64,000 bases of DNA from Lingula anatina (Eukaryota > Brachiopoda > Lingulata > Lingulida > Lingulidae), in assembly GCF_001039355.2 (NCBI RefSeq), contig NW_019775494.1, forward strand, positions 131,939 to 195,938, in the 5' to 3' direction. The position numbers and the translations under genes are program-made. Under the pieces are notes generated by a model that ran no database searches, had not been told where the DNA came from, and saw nothing but the letters and a program-made list of their open reading frames with translations. Below, one piece after another: positions 22,854 to 38,406 of this stretch; the first letter of the stretch is position 1, and every line of letters starts with the position of its first letter.

Positions 22854-25052
22854 TGAAAGTGGATTCACTTCTCAGGTACAGTTCTCATGTGCCCCATTCA
22901 ATTGCGTTCACATTGGCACCTCTAACACAATAATGTAAATTCACACCTGTCTGCCAAACCCGACATTTTTATTATCGATCAGATAATTTTCAAAGAATAA
23001 ATGCCCCGTTGCTAAAATTAAGGAGTGTTTTAGATAAAAATGTATCTCTTATCATATCTGTCGATTTGATGTTATCTTTGAGCTGAAATGTCATCAATAT
23101 GAATCTACGTTAAAATAGATTGAGTAATATTATCTAATATTCAGAGAAGGTTGGCGAGTGCATGATTACCATCATGCCATTCTTCATGATGTCCATCAGA
23201 TATTGTACGTTTTCTGCATATTCAATAGGGTTTCCCCTAGAGACAAAGTCGGAATCGGGATAAACAAATTAGAAGCGAAGTCAGCAGCTTAAATTGTATT
23301 TCTTTACACAGACCAACACAAATCAAAACGCATCACAAGACTGAAGATAACCGCTACTGCTAGCTTGATGGTTAATGAAAAATAGGAGTCGACGTGGAAG
23401 GGTCGAATCATTTTGAGAATAATCCGCTTTTTGTTACGAGGATTCAGGTTTAGAACTAAGGTTTTCGGTTCGGAATTGGGTATTTTGAAATGGAAAGTTT
23501 GTGGGTAATTTGCACGTTAAAGAAGGAATACAGCCTAATTATGAGCCCATTTCAATTGCTGTGATTATTCATTTTTGCGAAAAAAAAGGTAAATTGTACT
23601 GAGTTGCTGCCTCTAGATTTGTACAATAAGAATAGTACAGAAATTTAGCACAGGGTGGTCGAAATTATACCTCGTTAGTCGTTTACATATATTGATTTTT
23701 ATTGTGTAAAACGATATTGAATGGTATGAAAACATCGAATACGCGGCAATGACAGGGACGTTGGTTGTTAAAAACCCTTGAGTCAATTCTTGAAGGCAGT
23801 CCTTCAATACACGCAAGCAGGTTAATTATTTGTACCGTCTTTAGTGCTTGTTTAGATGCTGACTAAAAGGAAAACAAGCAGCTTCTGATGGACTGGGGGA
23901 AAGGGAAAGGCTACATGTAAATTGCAAAGATCTCCAAAAACAATATTTTGAAAAAGATCTCTGGGGTTGGTGGTATGTGATCTTGCCCCTCCCCCCCCCC
24001 CTCCCTCCCACTCACCCCTGCAGTCCTGAATGAAGTTATGTAACCGTCCTTTCCATGTGTTCGGTTTCTGCGATAGGCCTATACGATGTGTTGGATAGTA
24101 CTCCAGAGCATGGGAGTATACATGTATGATACAATTCCCTGTCCAGAGATAACGCCATTTTCTGGTTCCAGTAAAAATCTTCGTGTCTGTACATGTAGCT
24201 GTGGCAATTTAAATCCAGCTTTGTATTGTTCCATTACATCTGAAATAACGTATATATATATGTATGTACGTATTCAGACTGTTGAAATGTTTTAGTATCT
24301 TGCCGTTTTTGTAAACGTTACAAGATGAAACAAGTCTTATTAAAAAGCTTTAGCAAAATAGATTGCAAAATGAGCTTATATATTAAAGAAAAAAACTGAC
24401 ATTAGCAATGTGTACGTAAATGCACTAAAGACCAATACTGTATAGGCAGAAAGAAACAATATATTTTATTTAATACAAATTGACTAACCCATTGCGGCTA
24501 TGAATGTTGACTTGAGTTCACATTGCGTTAGCTGTGACAAAAAACACAATGATTATAAGCAATGCTTGCAAATTTATGTATAATGCAATCAGACCGAAAA
24601 TGTGAAGTTAAATATGTTTAATACAGCGTAGTTATGAATAGGATGTATAATAATTATAATTTTCATATAAAATCGCCACTTCATTTGTATGGTTACAGGG
24701 TGATCTTGTGTATTCACAAGCTGAGTCAATGGGCTGTCATTTTATACATTGTAAGATTCCCGTGAAAGCTTTGTGAAAATGTCGACTTTTTCCTCCCGTC
24801 CTGGAAAAGAGCGGGCATGAAAGTACTTTATTTAAAGACAGTTATCTAATTTTTTTCTATCTAAAGGAACGAAAAAGAGCAGAACTCTAATCAAAACTTA
24901 AGTAGTCGAATCCATGTTGGAGTAAAAAATAATTACAATATAAGTGAAATTACAAAAAAAAAAAAAAAAATTATCAGCAAAAAGTTGTTTCCTTTTTTGT
25001 AGGTATTAGGTTTAGGAAAGTTTTAAAAAATTAGCAAAAATGGAAATTAAAG
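22854..25052. other. intergenic, no recognisable gene
   Basis: AT-rich. Contains a C-rich block near 23988-24002 and an A-run near 24955-24970. Nothing resembles a coding exon. Confidence 0.5.
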
Positions 25053-25401
25053 ATTTAAAGGGATAATAACTCTTCGTATGAGATCTATATTTCACAATAA
25101 AAACATTGTGAATAACTCATAGAAATATAATATATTCTGTTTTACCACAGAAACGGCAGTTATAGCTATTATTCTGATATCTGAGCTTGTCTTTAGGCCA
25201 CGTGACCTCCACTGATGGCTATACTCTGTTAAAATCTCTTAAGAGATTTTAACAAAAAGCCAAACTTTTTAGAAAAAAACCAGGGACTAACTTTGAATGT
25301 TAAAATGGATTCATTAACCATTGGTAAGTATGGGAAAATTGTTGTTTACTCCAGGAAAATTCATTTTTTGGCCGAAACGAAGAGTTATTATCCCTTTAAA
25401 T
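25053..25401. mobile_element. MITE with 24-bp perfect TIRs and TTAA target sites
   Basis: The left end 25053-25076 is the exact reverse complement of the right end 25378-25401. The palindrome TTAA lies at 25055-25058 and 25396-25399, bracketing a core that starts AGGGATAATAAC and ends GTTATTATCCCT. TTAA target duplication is the hallmark of piggyBac-type transposons. At ~340 bp it is far too short for a transposase, so it would be non-autonomous. A 28-bp perfect palindrome lies inside (25227-25254). Confidence 0.8.
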
Positions 25402-26420
25402 AAAATGCTCAGATTGATTGAAAATTTCGACACAAGTCACTTAGAAAATTGTTATGTCGACAACCATTATACCATCCATTGCAAGCATTGCGAGGATCTA
25501 CTCATGGTGAGTAGAACCATGGTGAGTCCCAAATACATCGACAGCCAAACATATTTGCTTCTCCCACTAACTCGTGAAAATAAAAAGATTGAAAATAAAG
25601 GTAGGAACACAAATAATATTTTTTTAAATTCTCAACATTGTTGTATGTGAAGGAAAATTGATATCTTTACCCACTCACCTTGATATTAGTAAAATGTTTA
25701 ATCCTAGTTCGATCTCAATAATCGTAAGGCGCCTTTTCGAAGCAAATTTCGATGTATTTGACATCCACATTTAGTCGATATTTAGACAATGGCTATCCAT
25801 ACTAAGTTTTATAGGCGTTGATCAACAAAACACCAAAATCGAAATGACAAAATACACTTGCTGCAGGTGCGTACTTGTATTCCAGACAAACAATTGCTAA
25901 TGCTCCAAATGGTAGGTTTGTCGCATATATACTGTATATATAATAGCACAGAAACGCCCCCAGACCCCTCAAATCTCTGTCTGACTTCAGCTCGACTTCA
26001 GCTCAACTATATCTATAACCATTGTCTTTGAATATTATGTAATAAATGACGATTTAATATTTATATGTTACTTATGAGTAGTAAATTAACCGTTACTCCC
26101 CCAACTTTAAGGTCAACAAGGCGACAACCCTGTCGGCCCAGAGAAGATTAATTGGTGTGTTATTATTATTATTGTGGTGTACTGAAAAATGTACGTCCAG
26201 GGTCTCTAACACACAAATGATCTCTGAAGCAGGCACTCACGCTTTGATCGCTCGTGCCTCTGTAATCTCACATGCGCGCATTTGGGCGAACACACTCATG
26301 TGCACAAACGTGCACATTCATAAGGCGGAGAAACGGGGAGGGGGTAAGGAACTTAAACCACTGTCCCCTGTTTTTTTAACCATTTTGTACATAAGAACAG
26401 GAGACAAGGACACAAAGGGA

Positions 26421-26512
26421 AAACACACACACACACACACACACACTCACACACACACTCACACACACACACGCACGCACGCTCAAACACACACACACAT
26501 ACTCACACAAAC
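26421..26512. repeat. (CA)n compound microsatellite
   Basis: Imperfect CA array with CTCA and CGCA interruptions. Confidence 0.92.
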
Positions 26513-27526
26513 ATAATAGCGTGCACTCATTCTCGTCCATTGCGTCAGAGAATCAATGTATTGTGCTCGTTAGCTATAAGTACATGTAGATCAGCATACT
26601 TATTATATTATATTACTGTTTCACATCGCGAACGACAGATATTTTAACAATTATCTCAGTAAGCGAATCTGTAATTTCCTCCCTCATTCATTAGACCTTT
26701 GTTTCTCAGTCATTTCATTATACACTGAGATGATAATATAAAAGAAAACATTCACAATATAATGAAACCTACGCACATGAAATGACATTGTATTCATGTG
26801 CATTATTTGATGTCATTTAATGAACTGCGATAGTACTCGTCTTCATGATAAACAGGCCGTTGTTATTGTTGCTGGAATAGGAGACCTCGTGTTTACCTCT
26901 TGGGTGTAATTAAAAAACAACAGTTAACCGAAAATCTTGATTTCCATCATGACGTCTTTCTTGTTTAAAAATAGCGTTATTGTTGTTTTCGCATGGAAAT
27001 TAAGAAAAGTGTTTTTTACGATTTTTTCTACCCAAAAGCACGTGCCAGTGACCTAACAAACCGCCGTATCATGGCGTGCCACGGTGTGCAGGAAACAATA
27101 CTGACGTACATGTATGCATGATGCTGTGACCATTGTCTGCAAATCAGTTCGAGCTTACGTAGCATGCAACCTGTCCCTGATGGTGAATTTTGACCGGTTG
27201 GATCAAAGCGGGACAGCCAAGCACATGTACCTGTGTCCCGTTCGTCACCCTAAGTTATAGGACTCTATAAGAGATGACTGAAAACTAATCTTCTTCACTA
27301 TTAGTTGAATTGGTCAGGTTGGTAGGTTGGTTAGGCGAGTTTCCAGTACTCTCTGAATCTCAGGGTGATAGCAGTGAAAGTCCATACGGCTGTGGTAACA
27401 AGGGTCTGGGGTTAACCTTTTTTTCTTTTTGTTGTGTTGGACAATGCATATATGATATGATCAGAAAGAGGGCACGGGTTGTTGTAATTTTATTATTGTG
27501 TGGATATATTAATTTCATCTCTCAAT

Positions 27527-27530
<4 letters not shown>

Positions 27531-27581
<51 letters not shown>
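27531..27581. repeat. (CT)n microsatellite
   Basis: About 25 uninterrupted TC dinucleotides in intergenic DNA. Confidence 0.95.
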
Positions 27582-27583
<2 letters not shown>

Positions 27584-30500
27584 GCTAGGGTTTTTTGTTT
27601 GTTTGTTTGTTTGGAGGGGGAATTCAAAACATTTAAAAGAGTTCGGATTTAAGAAATAGTTTTTTGTGTTGGCGACCGTTTTCAGATATAAGACAAGAAA
27701 TAGGGATATTCTCATGTGGAATTTTCCTCGCTGATCACAAGTGCCAGGATAGTTATCAACGTTAACCTTGACCACGGTCAAGAGTCAAGCCACCGGTCAA
27801 TGAGGAGGCGTTCAGTGCGCTTCTTTGCCCATTCACGTTCCACTCACACAGAAAACAAAGGTCAGTTCGCTGCACACGCGCTCCTCGCCCGGTTCAGAAG
27901 AGCACCTCGTAATCTTGCCATAAATTCCTTCTCCACTGTCTTAAGCACATGATAATGGAGCACAGATAGGGTAGGCCCAGCCCCCACCAGGCACCGTGCA
28001 CCACAAAGAGGACTTCTGTCCAGAATGAGTGCTGCATTGCTGATAACTGGCTAGCCTGCCTGGACAAGTATGCTTCAGATCGGGTTCGAGATGTTTCCTA
28101 ATGGTGCGAATCGGAATCGATCTTAATGACGAAAACACTGCGCCAATGAATTGTTATGCGTTTGCTTGCTTATTTTATTTGCTTACTCACCTAAGCACAA
28201 GCACGCGCACACGCACACACACACACAAACAGTTATGCACTAAGACTTCTGCACCTAATCACTCATGATCATTCACACGCAGACAAATACACACGCCCAC
28301 TTGATATATCTATTTCTGTTTATTCATTCATTCACTCATTCATTCATTCATTTATACTTAATCTATTATTAATTAATTCGACTTATTTAATCATAGATTA
28401 TGTAGGCCTACAATCTCTCTGCGAGGACTCACATACACTTTTGCAACTAATAATATAAAAGAGAAGTCAATGACATTAGACCGATGCAGTATCGAACTAG
28501 CCAAGTGTTTGAACGCGACCACGGTTCTGAGGAATTGGAACAGCACCTTGACCCCCTTGACTTTTCTCAGCCGCTCCCTCGATCATTTTATCAAGGAACT
28601 TTGATGACCGCTTTATACAAGCAGGGTCTTTGGTCCAAGGTCCTGCACGTAATCCAGCAATAGTCGGCCACCCTGCCCCTCCCCCCCCCCCTCCGAACCC
28701 CGATTTTTTTACGATATTTTTCCATCAATTCCCTTTGTTTTTATATATCATTGCATTTTTTTGTTCTTCTATTACTAATACTATGACGACAGAGGGCCTA
28801 AATGTACGCGTTCTCAGAAGTGCTTTGTTGGTAACTGTCCACGTACAGGGCAAATGTTCTGCACGTTCGTGCTCAAGGTAACCTCGTGCGCGCTGCTTTT
28901 TTTCGGCTCCCAGCCGCTCCCTTAAGGCGTCCCTGGGCGGTGTTCCCATTGAGATGTCATAAACAAGTATATAGGTTATCGTCAGAAGATGTCTGAATAG
29001 CTCGATAAATGTCACAAGACAAAAACAAGATGTTCGGTCAACACTGACTATTTGTCGTGCTGTTCGGAGACAGCGACAACTTTGGTGTTCTTATTTCTCG
29101 AGTTTGAATACTAATAAAACTTTTAAAGAAACTTCTTTAAGAAACTTTTTTCGATACTGTTTTGTTTGATCCCTTTTGTTTTGCTGCTGGGAGTGTACAT
29201 TTTTTACGATCCCTCTCGCCTTCCCCCCCCCCCCTCCAGTCTCGATGCTCGCAGTGACTTAGCCAATAGACGTCAGTATCTGTCTTAATCGGTAATGTAT
29301 TCATTGTGGTTTTAAGAGACGAACTAAAGACCTTGGTGATTTGAGCAACAAGTTGATCGGTTTAAACGATTTAATATTTAACTAAATTGCACTATAATCA
29401 TTATGACAATCTGAACGGTGCTTCAAACCCCCAGTTTGACTCTGTGATAAAACTATTAAAACAAACACTTGATCATTACAAGAAACCAATCTATCATTCA
29501 GCTATGAATTAGCATACGTCTGACAATAACATGTTGATATGGAAGGATTTAGCTCGAGGACTTTGTAGAGATGTTTTCTTGAATGGGCTCGTGTGTATGA
29601 ATGAATCCCGGGTACGTAAACAGTGCTAAGAGGCTGATCATAAGGATAAACCCCAAATATATATAAACTGACACCTAGGATGAGATGAAACATAGAAAAC
29701 AAATGCTGTAAGGTACCGCGATTTGAAGTGTACGCGATTTGTCTTTAGAAAGCACAATTATCAGAAATAATTGAAGAGTGACAAACCGGGGGTTGAGCGT
29801 ACAGTTGATAAAATTTTGGTGGAAATTGAACGGTAATCTATTGAAAGAGAAACAGCATCGGACATATGATATTGATTCTTTTTAATAATAAAAGGAATAA
29901 TAATAATTATGTTCATAATGATAATAATTCATGTAATAATGATAATTATTACAATGGAGACCATGGAAGGCTAAGGTGTCTACAAAAAATTCTATTAAAT
30001 AACTTAAACCTCCTCTCATAAAATTCGTCACCACTTCATCTACCTTTTGGGTTCTTAAAGTAAAATAATCTTAAGGTCTCAAAAGAGATAACATTTTATA
30101 TCGTCTTGTATTTTTGTCGCAGTGCCTTGGCGAAAGTTGCAAGGATGCCGCAACGGTCTCTACCACCCAGTTTCACTGCAGCGCCTTTTTTCTTCTTTGC
30201 GCTTGACTATGCCGAGATACGACTGGACCAATGAGTGCAAGCAACTTGAAACATCTTTAACGTTTTATCAGTTAACAGTAGTGCCAAGAATTCGCGATAT
30301 CTTTCTGTGTCAACAGTGTCGCATTGACAAGGTTAATAAATAACCAATTGTCATAAGTACCAGGGGTACTGATAAAGTAAGGCGGCGGAACAAAAGTCAA
30401 TGACAACTTAATATTGATTCTGTGACGTCACAGTTAGGAGCACGTGGGTTTAAATGCCGGTTTTGTTTACAGCGATAGGGACGCCGGTACCGGTGTGCAT

Positions 30501-33500
30501 GGACTGCTCATGTATACCCAGTGTTCTGCACTGTCTCTGGTTGTTATTTACACGGACATATTCTTTTACTTTAAGAACCCATAACTACACAGTTTTTCGT
30601 CTTTTAACCTGGGGTGAGGTATTTCTTGACCATTTAAGAAAAATTAAAAAAATTATTGGACCTTTACATTTTGCCTGCTTTTGACCCTTAACGACAGTAA
30701 ATCTGTAGTTATAAGGTTACATTTTGAGTCAGTCCCTTTTATAACGTTATTTTTCCCCGTAGCATATATCATAAGTAAATATTTTCGGGGCTTCATTTTG
30801 TTCTCTTACATACAGTTCCTTTTTTTATTTTTTCCACACCAATCGTGAATCTGGTCGCGTCTCATACAAATTGTCTTTACGTTAATAGAAGTTAGACAAG
30901 TTTTCACAATCAGCGATCTCTCCCCATACCATACCCCTATCAACAAAATCCAGGAATATTTACAGCGCTCTGGTTACATAGTTTTCGTGCAGCTAATTAT
31001 CGAGGCATTCACTGGCGGGCATCGAAGGCTGCGTTAATCCTAAAATGTATACAAATATGGTCCGCTGGCGTTAAAAATTAGCAATTTACATGAAACCCTT
31101 TTACGCTAAGCGTGCGTTAATATAAGCTATAGCCACGTCCTAGATGCAAGCAAAAATGAGGGTAAAAACGCAAAGTAAGTATTCCTTTACTCTAATGATT
31201 GATTTCTGGTAATGCTCTATATAAAGAATTCACCATCAAAGTCACTATATATTTTTCACGCGTGCATTCTCTACGTATTTTCACATTGGATACGTGACCA
31301 TCAGTTTTATACGTTGTTATTTGGAAATCATGACTGAGGAAGCGGGATTTTATATAGATCGTAGCTTTTTGCAACAGTCGCTTGTCGTGACGCACGTTAT
31401 CATTTGGAAGAACTACAGCTCTACTAGGCTTTACATTTTTAAACCTAAACAAAACGCAGCCATTCAGTCATATATAAGTTTAATGAGGACAATATATTGC
31501 ACGGGGTAGAACAAGTCCACCAAAAATGTCTAAGCCATGGGGCAAACTTATAGTACATAATAGCACGAATTTTTAACCTGGCTCTTATGAAAAGAAGACA
31601 TCTTATCCAGGGTCTCGCTCCACATATTCTTTTCTTTTTCACTAGGGGCTGTGTGTGTCACTTAGGGATACGGCAACCTCTCTAATAATAGTACATGTAA
31701 ATGTATAGAGACTGTGTGCTTTTTTTTCCGTCAAGCACGTTTTATTGTGAGGTAAGGGTGTGAAATGCCGGCCGGCTAGACCTAAAATGGGGAGAGTTGT
31801 TTGTTGATGTATTGTGTCTGCCACAGGCAAGCATGCGTGAAGAGTCCCATACGCTGGGTATGATCCATGGGACGGGATGATTCAACATATACCGGTACTG
31901 TCTTTGGCGTTGTTGCGGCATATTTTTTGTCAGCCGTCGGCCGGTGTATGTGCATGCACGACAAACGCCACGGCGCCTGTCTCTGTAGTAAGCTTAACGC
32001 TCTTACTTTAAAATAGTGAGGAAAAACGGATTGTACTTTAACTGGATGGTTAAGTGTTACACGACAAAGTTCAGAACGGGAAAACATTTGTAGAGTTAAA
32101 CTTCTGTCAGGTAAGGAGAATGAAGTGTATGATATGTAAAATACATAAACAATAGCGGTAGGTCAGTACTGTTGCACTGCACAGCTGTACGTAGAACGTG
32201 TGCATGCAAATGTATAGGCTGATGAACCAGTGATTTAATACTGTCTGCAATGTATATAATTGTATATTCCCACTGTTGAATGTTTCGTGAAAAAGCGGCA
32301 TATGTCACAGATGCAACTAGTTTTTTGTCATAGCTGTCATCATCATCATCTTATCTCATGAACGGTATGTATGTCAAGTGCAAAACGCGTCTGTCCCTAT
32401 TTTTTTCTTTTATGGCGAATTTCTATAGTCATATTTTTCATATGTAGAAAGAATGGCAGCCGTACAATATTTGCCAGCTATAGTATGCATGGTGTGACAA
32501 AGACATTAAACAAAGAGGGCAGAACTTGACAGACGGATAAACGTACTCTTGGTTAACAAAAAATTTGGCGATGTCATTGAGTTAAAAGGCCTCCAGACTC
32601 ATGTAGTTATAGTAGTTGACGGTCTAGACTCATGGTTAAGTTATGATAGTAGGGAAAATATATCATGACTGCACGGTTAAAATTCGGTGAAATGTTTTCT
32701 CAGATAATTTTTTTCAACCAAGACTTTGTCAGGACACTCTAGTAGTGTTATGTACATGGACATATGGCATATGTACTTATATACTGTACATAAGCAGTCG
32801 TCAACAGTAATCAAACTACCACGAGGTGATAATGCACGTGTAAGAGACAACTAACTGACATCTTCACACCTTATATGGAAATATTGAACAACCCCCCCCC
32901 CCCCCACACACACACACCATGCATTCTCTTCTCTCTGCACCCTCTACCCCACCCCACTTCTCCAAACTTGATCATAAGACTGTGTGTCACACCTCGTAAA
33001 TAGCACATCACTGAGACCAGAGACAATCCGCGCTATCTCGAAGGGCAAGGCTATGCTGATTATCGAAGCCTTAATTCCGAGAAGGATCGAGACGTGTCCC
33101 GAAATCAGCGCTGGGTGCAGACTCTCCCCCCCCCCCCCCCTCACTTGCGGGCCACAGCGTCAAGTAAAGGGAATGTTGTCAGATACCAGTATTCCTGTTT
33201 CTAGTCCACTAAGACACTGTTACTTATTACATTGTGAAGTGCATTAAGCCTATCCCCCCCCCCCCCCTGCATCTTGCAGTTTGGAACCAAATTACCCAAT
33301 GTCATAACAGAAAACTGACGTAGTCTTCTTACTCCTGTTGTCACAGACCGAGGCCAGTTCACCGACCCACACAGGGTACCTGTTTACCGCGTTCAGCTAG
33401 CCCTCAGTTTTTCCACAGCGGGAGCACCACAAGAACGGCTCAAAGTAACAACAACCACTCGCACGACGCTCGATGGAATTGTGCCAGTGCGGTAAACAAC

Positions 33501-34862
33501 CGGGTCCCAAGCACGGTGCCCTGTTGTGTTTTCCCTAACACTCTAGCGAAGAGCTTTGGGGCATGTGTAAATATTTACGGATTTCGGTTAAAACCATGTA
33601 TTCATTGGCTAAACTCGGTGTAGCGTTTCGCTGCGACCTGGAACCCCCTGTATATGTTCTGTCACGTCGTAAACAATATGCAGTCATTGGCTATTGTAGC
33701 CTTCTGCCTTGTTTTTCTTGAAAAATGGCAATAGTATATGCCATGTCCCTCAGCGAAATACATATGGGACAACGTAACGATTTTAATACATTTTGACGTG
33801 AAAAGCGTGAGACATCCGCGTTGGGTAATGAGTTTAGGTTTTCTCGGGGACTCCTTTTTTTTTGGTTACTTTCCATGCCCGGGCTTCTAAGGACGCACTC
33901 AACGCACATTGGCTTTTTCTAAAGCAGTTGGTCCCTTTTCACAAATCTCAGAACGTGTGCTTGATGAATTCAGCATTCCCCGAAAAGACCAAAATCGAAC
34001 TACTTCTTACAACAATAACTTCTTTCTGAAAAATAAAAACATATTTATTCCTATGGGAAACCAAAAATTAAATGACCAGAATAAAAAAATGACGAGACGA
34101 CTGGTGAAATCATTTCTTTCCTATGACTTGAATGTTTATAACTATAGGCAAGTAGGGAGATAATCTTTGATGGAGGGGGGGGGGGGCTCAGCCTTTCAGA
34201 ATAAAAACCGGCAAGGGGGGTCCCCTTTACATTTTGACCTACTGACATGCTTGAAAAGGGGGGAGGGAGATATGCTCGTGGCTCTTAAGCCTACTAACAA
34301 TGAACGAGTTCAGCGATTGTTTTTTATGTAAGACTTCTGGCACAGTGACCTCGAATATACGCGCCGTGGCTGTTTTTATAATAGGTCATTAAGTGTCTCC
34401 TATGAAAAATGAGAAATATTACCCCAACTCACGAGGCAGCATATTTTCACTCTGATAGGGTGCATGATGACCGATGAAGAGAGTGGAGACGTATCGAGAA
34501 CAAAATCAACCTGTAACAGGCTTACGTTAAACCGTACGTAAAACAAGCGTAATCTTTTACAGCGTTACGGCATAACAGCGCTAGCAATACAAATTTCTAT
34601 CTGCCTCGGCGCTTTTTGCAATATATCGGGGGAGATAGAAAATTAAATCAGTCGATCAACTAGTGGCCTGGAGGGCCCTCACTGCTGAGATAACAAGGAA
34701 TTGTGTAGTTGTAAAGTTTATCGTTCGGATTGTATGTTAATTAGGTAATACGACCTCAAGAAGCGATCCACTGTACGCTCACATGACTTGACTATGTCAA
34801 GCAGCCAACGTGTCTAGTCCAATCAAATCGGCCCATGGGGGGCATAGCTTGCCCCATCCACT

Positions 34863-34869
34863 TATATAG
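34863..34869 (+). promoter_or_regulatory. TATA-like box upstream of KLF15-like gene
   Basis: TATATAG sits about 520 bp before the start codon at 35386, in a setting (GGGGGCATAGCTTGCCCCATCC just before) that is more GC-balanced than its surroundings. A second TA-rich block follows at 34884-34912. If it is used, the 5' UTR would be roughly 490 nt. Inferred from position only. Confidence 0.35.
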
Positions 34870-35364
34870 GGTTCATGACACCATATATATATATATGTGT
34901 GTATATATATATCGTAGTTATAACCATGCTCGTCTCAAAGGCCTCACTTAACGTGACGTGTTGAGAGAAGAACGCAATGGTTCTGTGATAGCTTCCGTGG
35001 ATAATTGGTTCATTTGAAGTTTAAACGTTCATGGTTTGTCTATTTCAAGGTCTCTGCCATTACGAAGAAGAAAGCGCAGCACGCAACTAGACCAGCATTA
35101 GATGAGAGAGAGCCCAGAGAACAGGTTGCCCCAGTCGTGTGTGTGTGTGTGTGTCAGTACCCAGCAGGCTCCAACTTAACACTACCAGAAGTGTTCCAAC
35201 TATCGAGACACAGACCCGGGATAGATGGAATGACAAAACTGCATGTGCAATATAAAGAAGGTCGGGCATAGTGCAACGCATTGTAGCAACATTTTAGCTA
35301 GCTGATTGACTCGTCGAAGTATTTCCTAGTTGCTTCTATTTTTATTCACTTGTGAAAGGAATAG

Positions 35365-36492
<1,128 letters not shown>

Positions 36493-37736
36493 ATGTAGCC
36501 CCGTGCGACAAAGAATGCCATTATAGTTTATTTGAACGAACTAGTACATTTACTTTTTTCTGTTGTTCGTGTTTTGTTGGATTTTAAATAAGGTAAAACA
36601 GCTGAACTTTATAAAGACAGCGTTTTAAGAGACACTATAGCAGCTGAGCTGTCGGCTCCTTTATGCCAAAGAAAAGTCTTGCAGTATCATTGCCTTATAT
36701 AGTATATTTGAAGGTGCATGCCATTATACCATCCTACAATTTGTCATTTTGTTACTGTCTGCTGATGTATATATATAGGACTGTAGTTCGCTAGATCATT
36801 CATGTGTGTATGTTAAATGCGTATGTCGCCCCAGTATGCCACGGAAGTGTCTTTGAGGCTAAGCGAGCATGCGAACAAATTACTGTACAAAAAAGCTTCC
36901 TACTTCAATGGAAAACTTGCACGCGGATCAATCTGCGTACAATTAGCGATTAGGTTTGAATTGATGACAAAGGTGCATAGAGGGTGATTCACATGGGGGT
37001 TGGCAAATAAGCCTTTGGTTCAACATTTTGTATTTTTTTTTTTTTTTGGTCTTTATAATTTAAGCTGGTAGGAAATACCCATGCCGCGTGGCCTTGAGCC
37101 TTACTAAAGCTGTTCCACAAAGTTGACGTTAAAAGTACAAGGCAATGGCAAAGTTTTATATTTAGTGAAAGTATGAACGATTCTGACACAGAACGGGTTC
37201 TGTTTTTAATAAGTCACGAGGTGGGAGATTGGTCGTTTTGCTGGCTGGTATAGCCTTATAAATCGTCTGCTACTTCTTTAACCTGTCGTCTGCCGAAATG
37301 AAAATTTTTCCATTTCTTCGCCTGCCGGCATAAAAACTGAGCAGCTCGTGCAACTCCGTGCATAGTACAGTAATGGTAGGACTGCCGCCTCGTCATTCGA
37401 CCCTTGAACCAAAATTACGTTAAATAATATTGTTTGGGGATAAATTTAGCCGCGGCGTAGAGCCGCTAGCCTAAATTTGAGTCATTTTAGTGGCATTCTT
37501 TTGCAAGTAAGATGGACTGTTGCCCTGGGTAAAAGTGCCCATAGTTTTCCCCCTGCGTTTTTGGTAGCCACCACCCCTCCCCCCTATTGACATTGTCAAA
37601 ACGTAGATAGATTATCTGGCAGACATATATTTCTTGAGCTTTTATTTTAAAGGTGAGCACTTGTTAAAGAGAGACACTCTATTTTATTTTCTAAAAAAAA
37701 AAAAGTTTTTGCGAATATAATGATAAGGCAATAAAT
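36493..37736 (+). other. probable 3' UTR of KLF15-like gene
   Basis: No further coding sequence follows TAG at 36490-36492. The first clear AATAAA is at about 37731-37736, so a 3' UTR near 1.2 kb is possible. A hairpin-forming segment (AAATTTAG ... CTAAATTT) occurs at about 37444-37478. Confidence 0.35.
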
Positions 37737-38403
37737 GCGAATATGTGATGGCTAGTAATCTGCAGGCGGTATATTAAATGCTTTCTCAAATGTTGGTTAT
37801 TATTATTCTCGTAATTCTTTATTATAAAATTGATTATCACGTCATCAGTTCTGATTAAATAATCTAGATTTGTAACCTGCGTTGTTGGTCCTTTTTGTTT
37901 ATATTTTTATTTACGTATAAGATTACAATTGGAATAATGCGATTTAATAAGTTTCACCTCTATCATGTGCAAACAAAATATCGCAGATAAGCACACGTGT
38001 GTATACGTGTTAGCTGTGGGTTCAAATCAAGTTTAGACAGTTTAACCGCTGCCTAAAGTACTAAGCGTCCGGATTAATGTACATAAAATCAGCTGACTTA
38101 ATTGACGGGAAAAGAGTGTTGAAGTTGAATATGAATGAAGTCGAGTGACCCGGCGTGGCAGAGGTCGGAAATTCGTGTCATTGTTAAATTGTGATAAGCG
38201 ACTAATTTGTCAAAGAAGTATAGCGGAGAAGGAAAGAAGAAATTGTTTTATACGGCATTTCCTCTGACACGCGCTTCCCGTGCGTACATGTAATTCATCG
38301 GCCGTTGCTAACCCCTTTCGGCCTTTTACTTCTACAGTTTGTAGCTTGACCTAAAGAACGCCGTTATTTTTTTTCTCTCTCTCCCCCCCCCCCCCCACTA
38401 CGG

Positions 38404-38406
<3 letters not shown>

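Larger units (their letters stand above)
25402..34862. other. gene-poor intergenic region upstream of KLF15-like gene
   Basis: About 9.5 kb without a recognisable coding exon or RNA gene. Contents are microsatellites (CA near 26421-26512, CT at 27531-27581) and poly-C runs at 28680-28691, 29223-29234, 32892-32905, 33126-33140 and 33254-33267, plus a G12 run at 34175-34186. A 9-bp inverted pair (GTTTACCGC near 33386 and GCGGTAAAC near 33488) lies in a less AT-rich patch at 33340-33540 that could be regulatory. Confidence 0.5.

Noticed and set aside
25321-25650. 109-codon open frame
   Set aside because: It begins inside the MITE at 25053-25401, runs into AT-rich unique DNA and matches no family.
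34884-34912. TA-rich block as the main TATA box of the KLF15-like gene
   Set aside because: It reads as a short microsatellite; the TATATAG at 34863 has the better surrounding context, though neither is proven.
38020-38040. GGGTTCAAATCAA, resembling a tRNA T-loop (B box)
   Set aside because: The B box ends without the required CC, and no A box or acceptor stem is found at the right distance.
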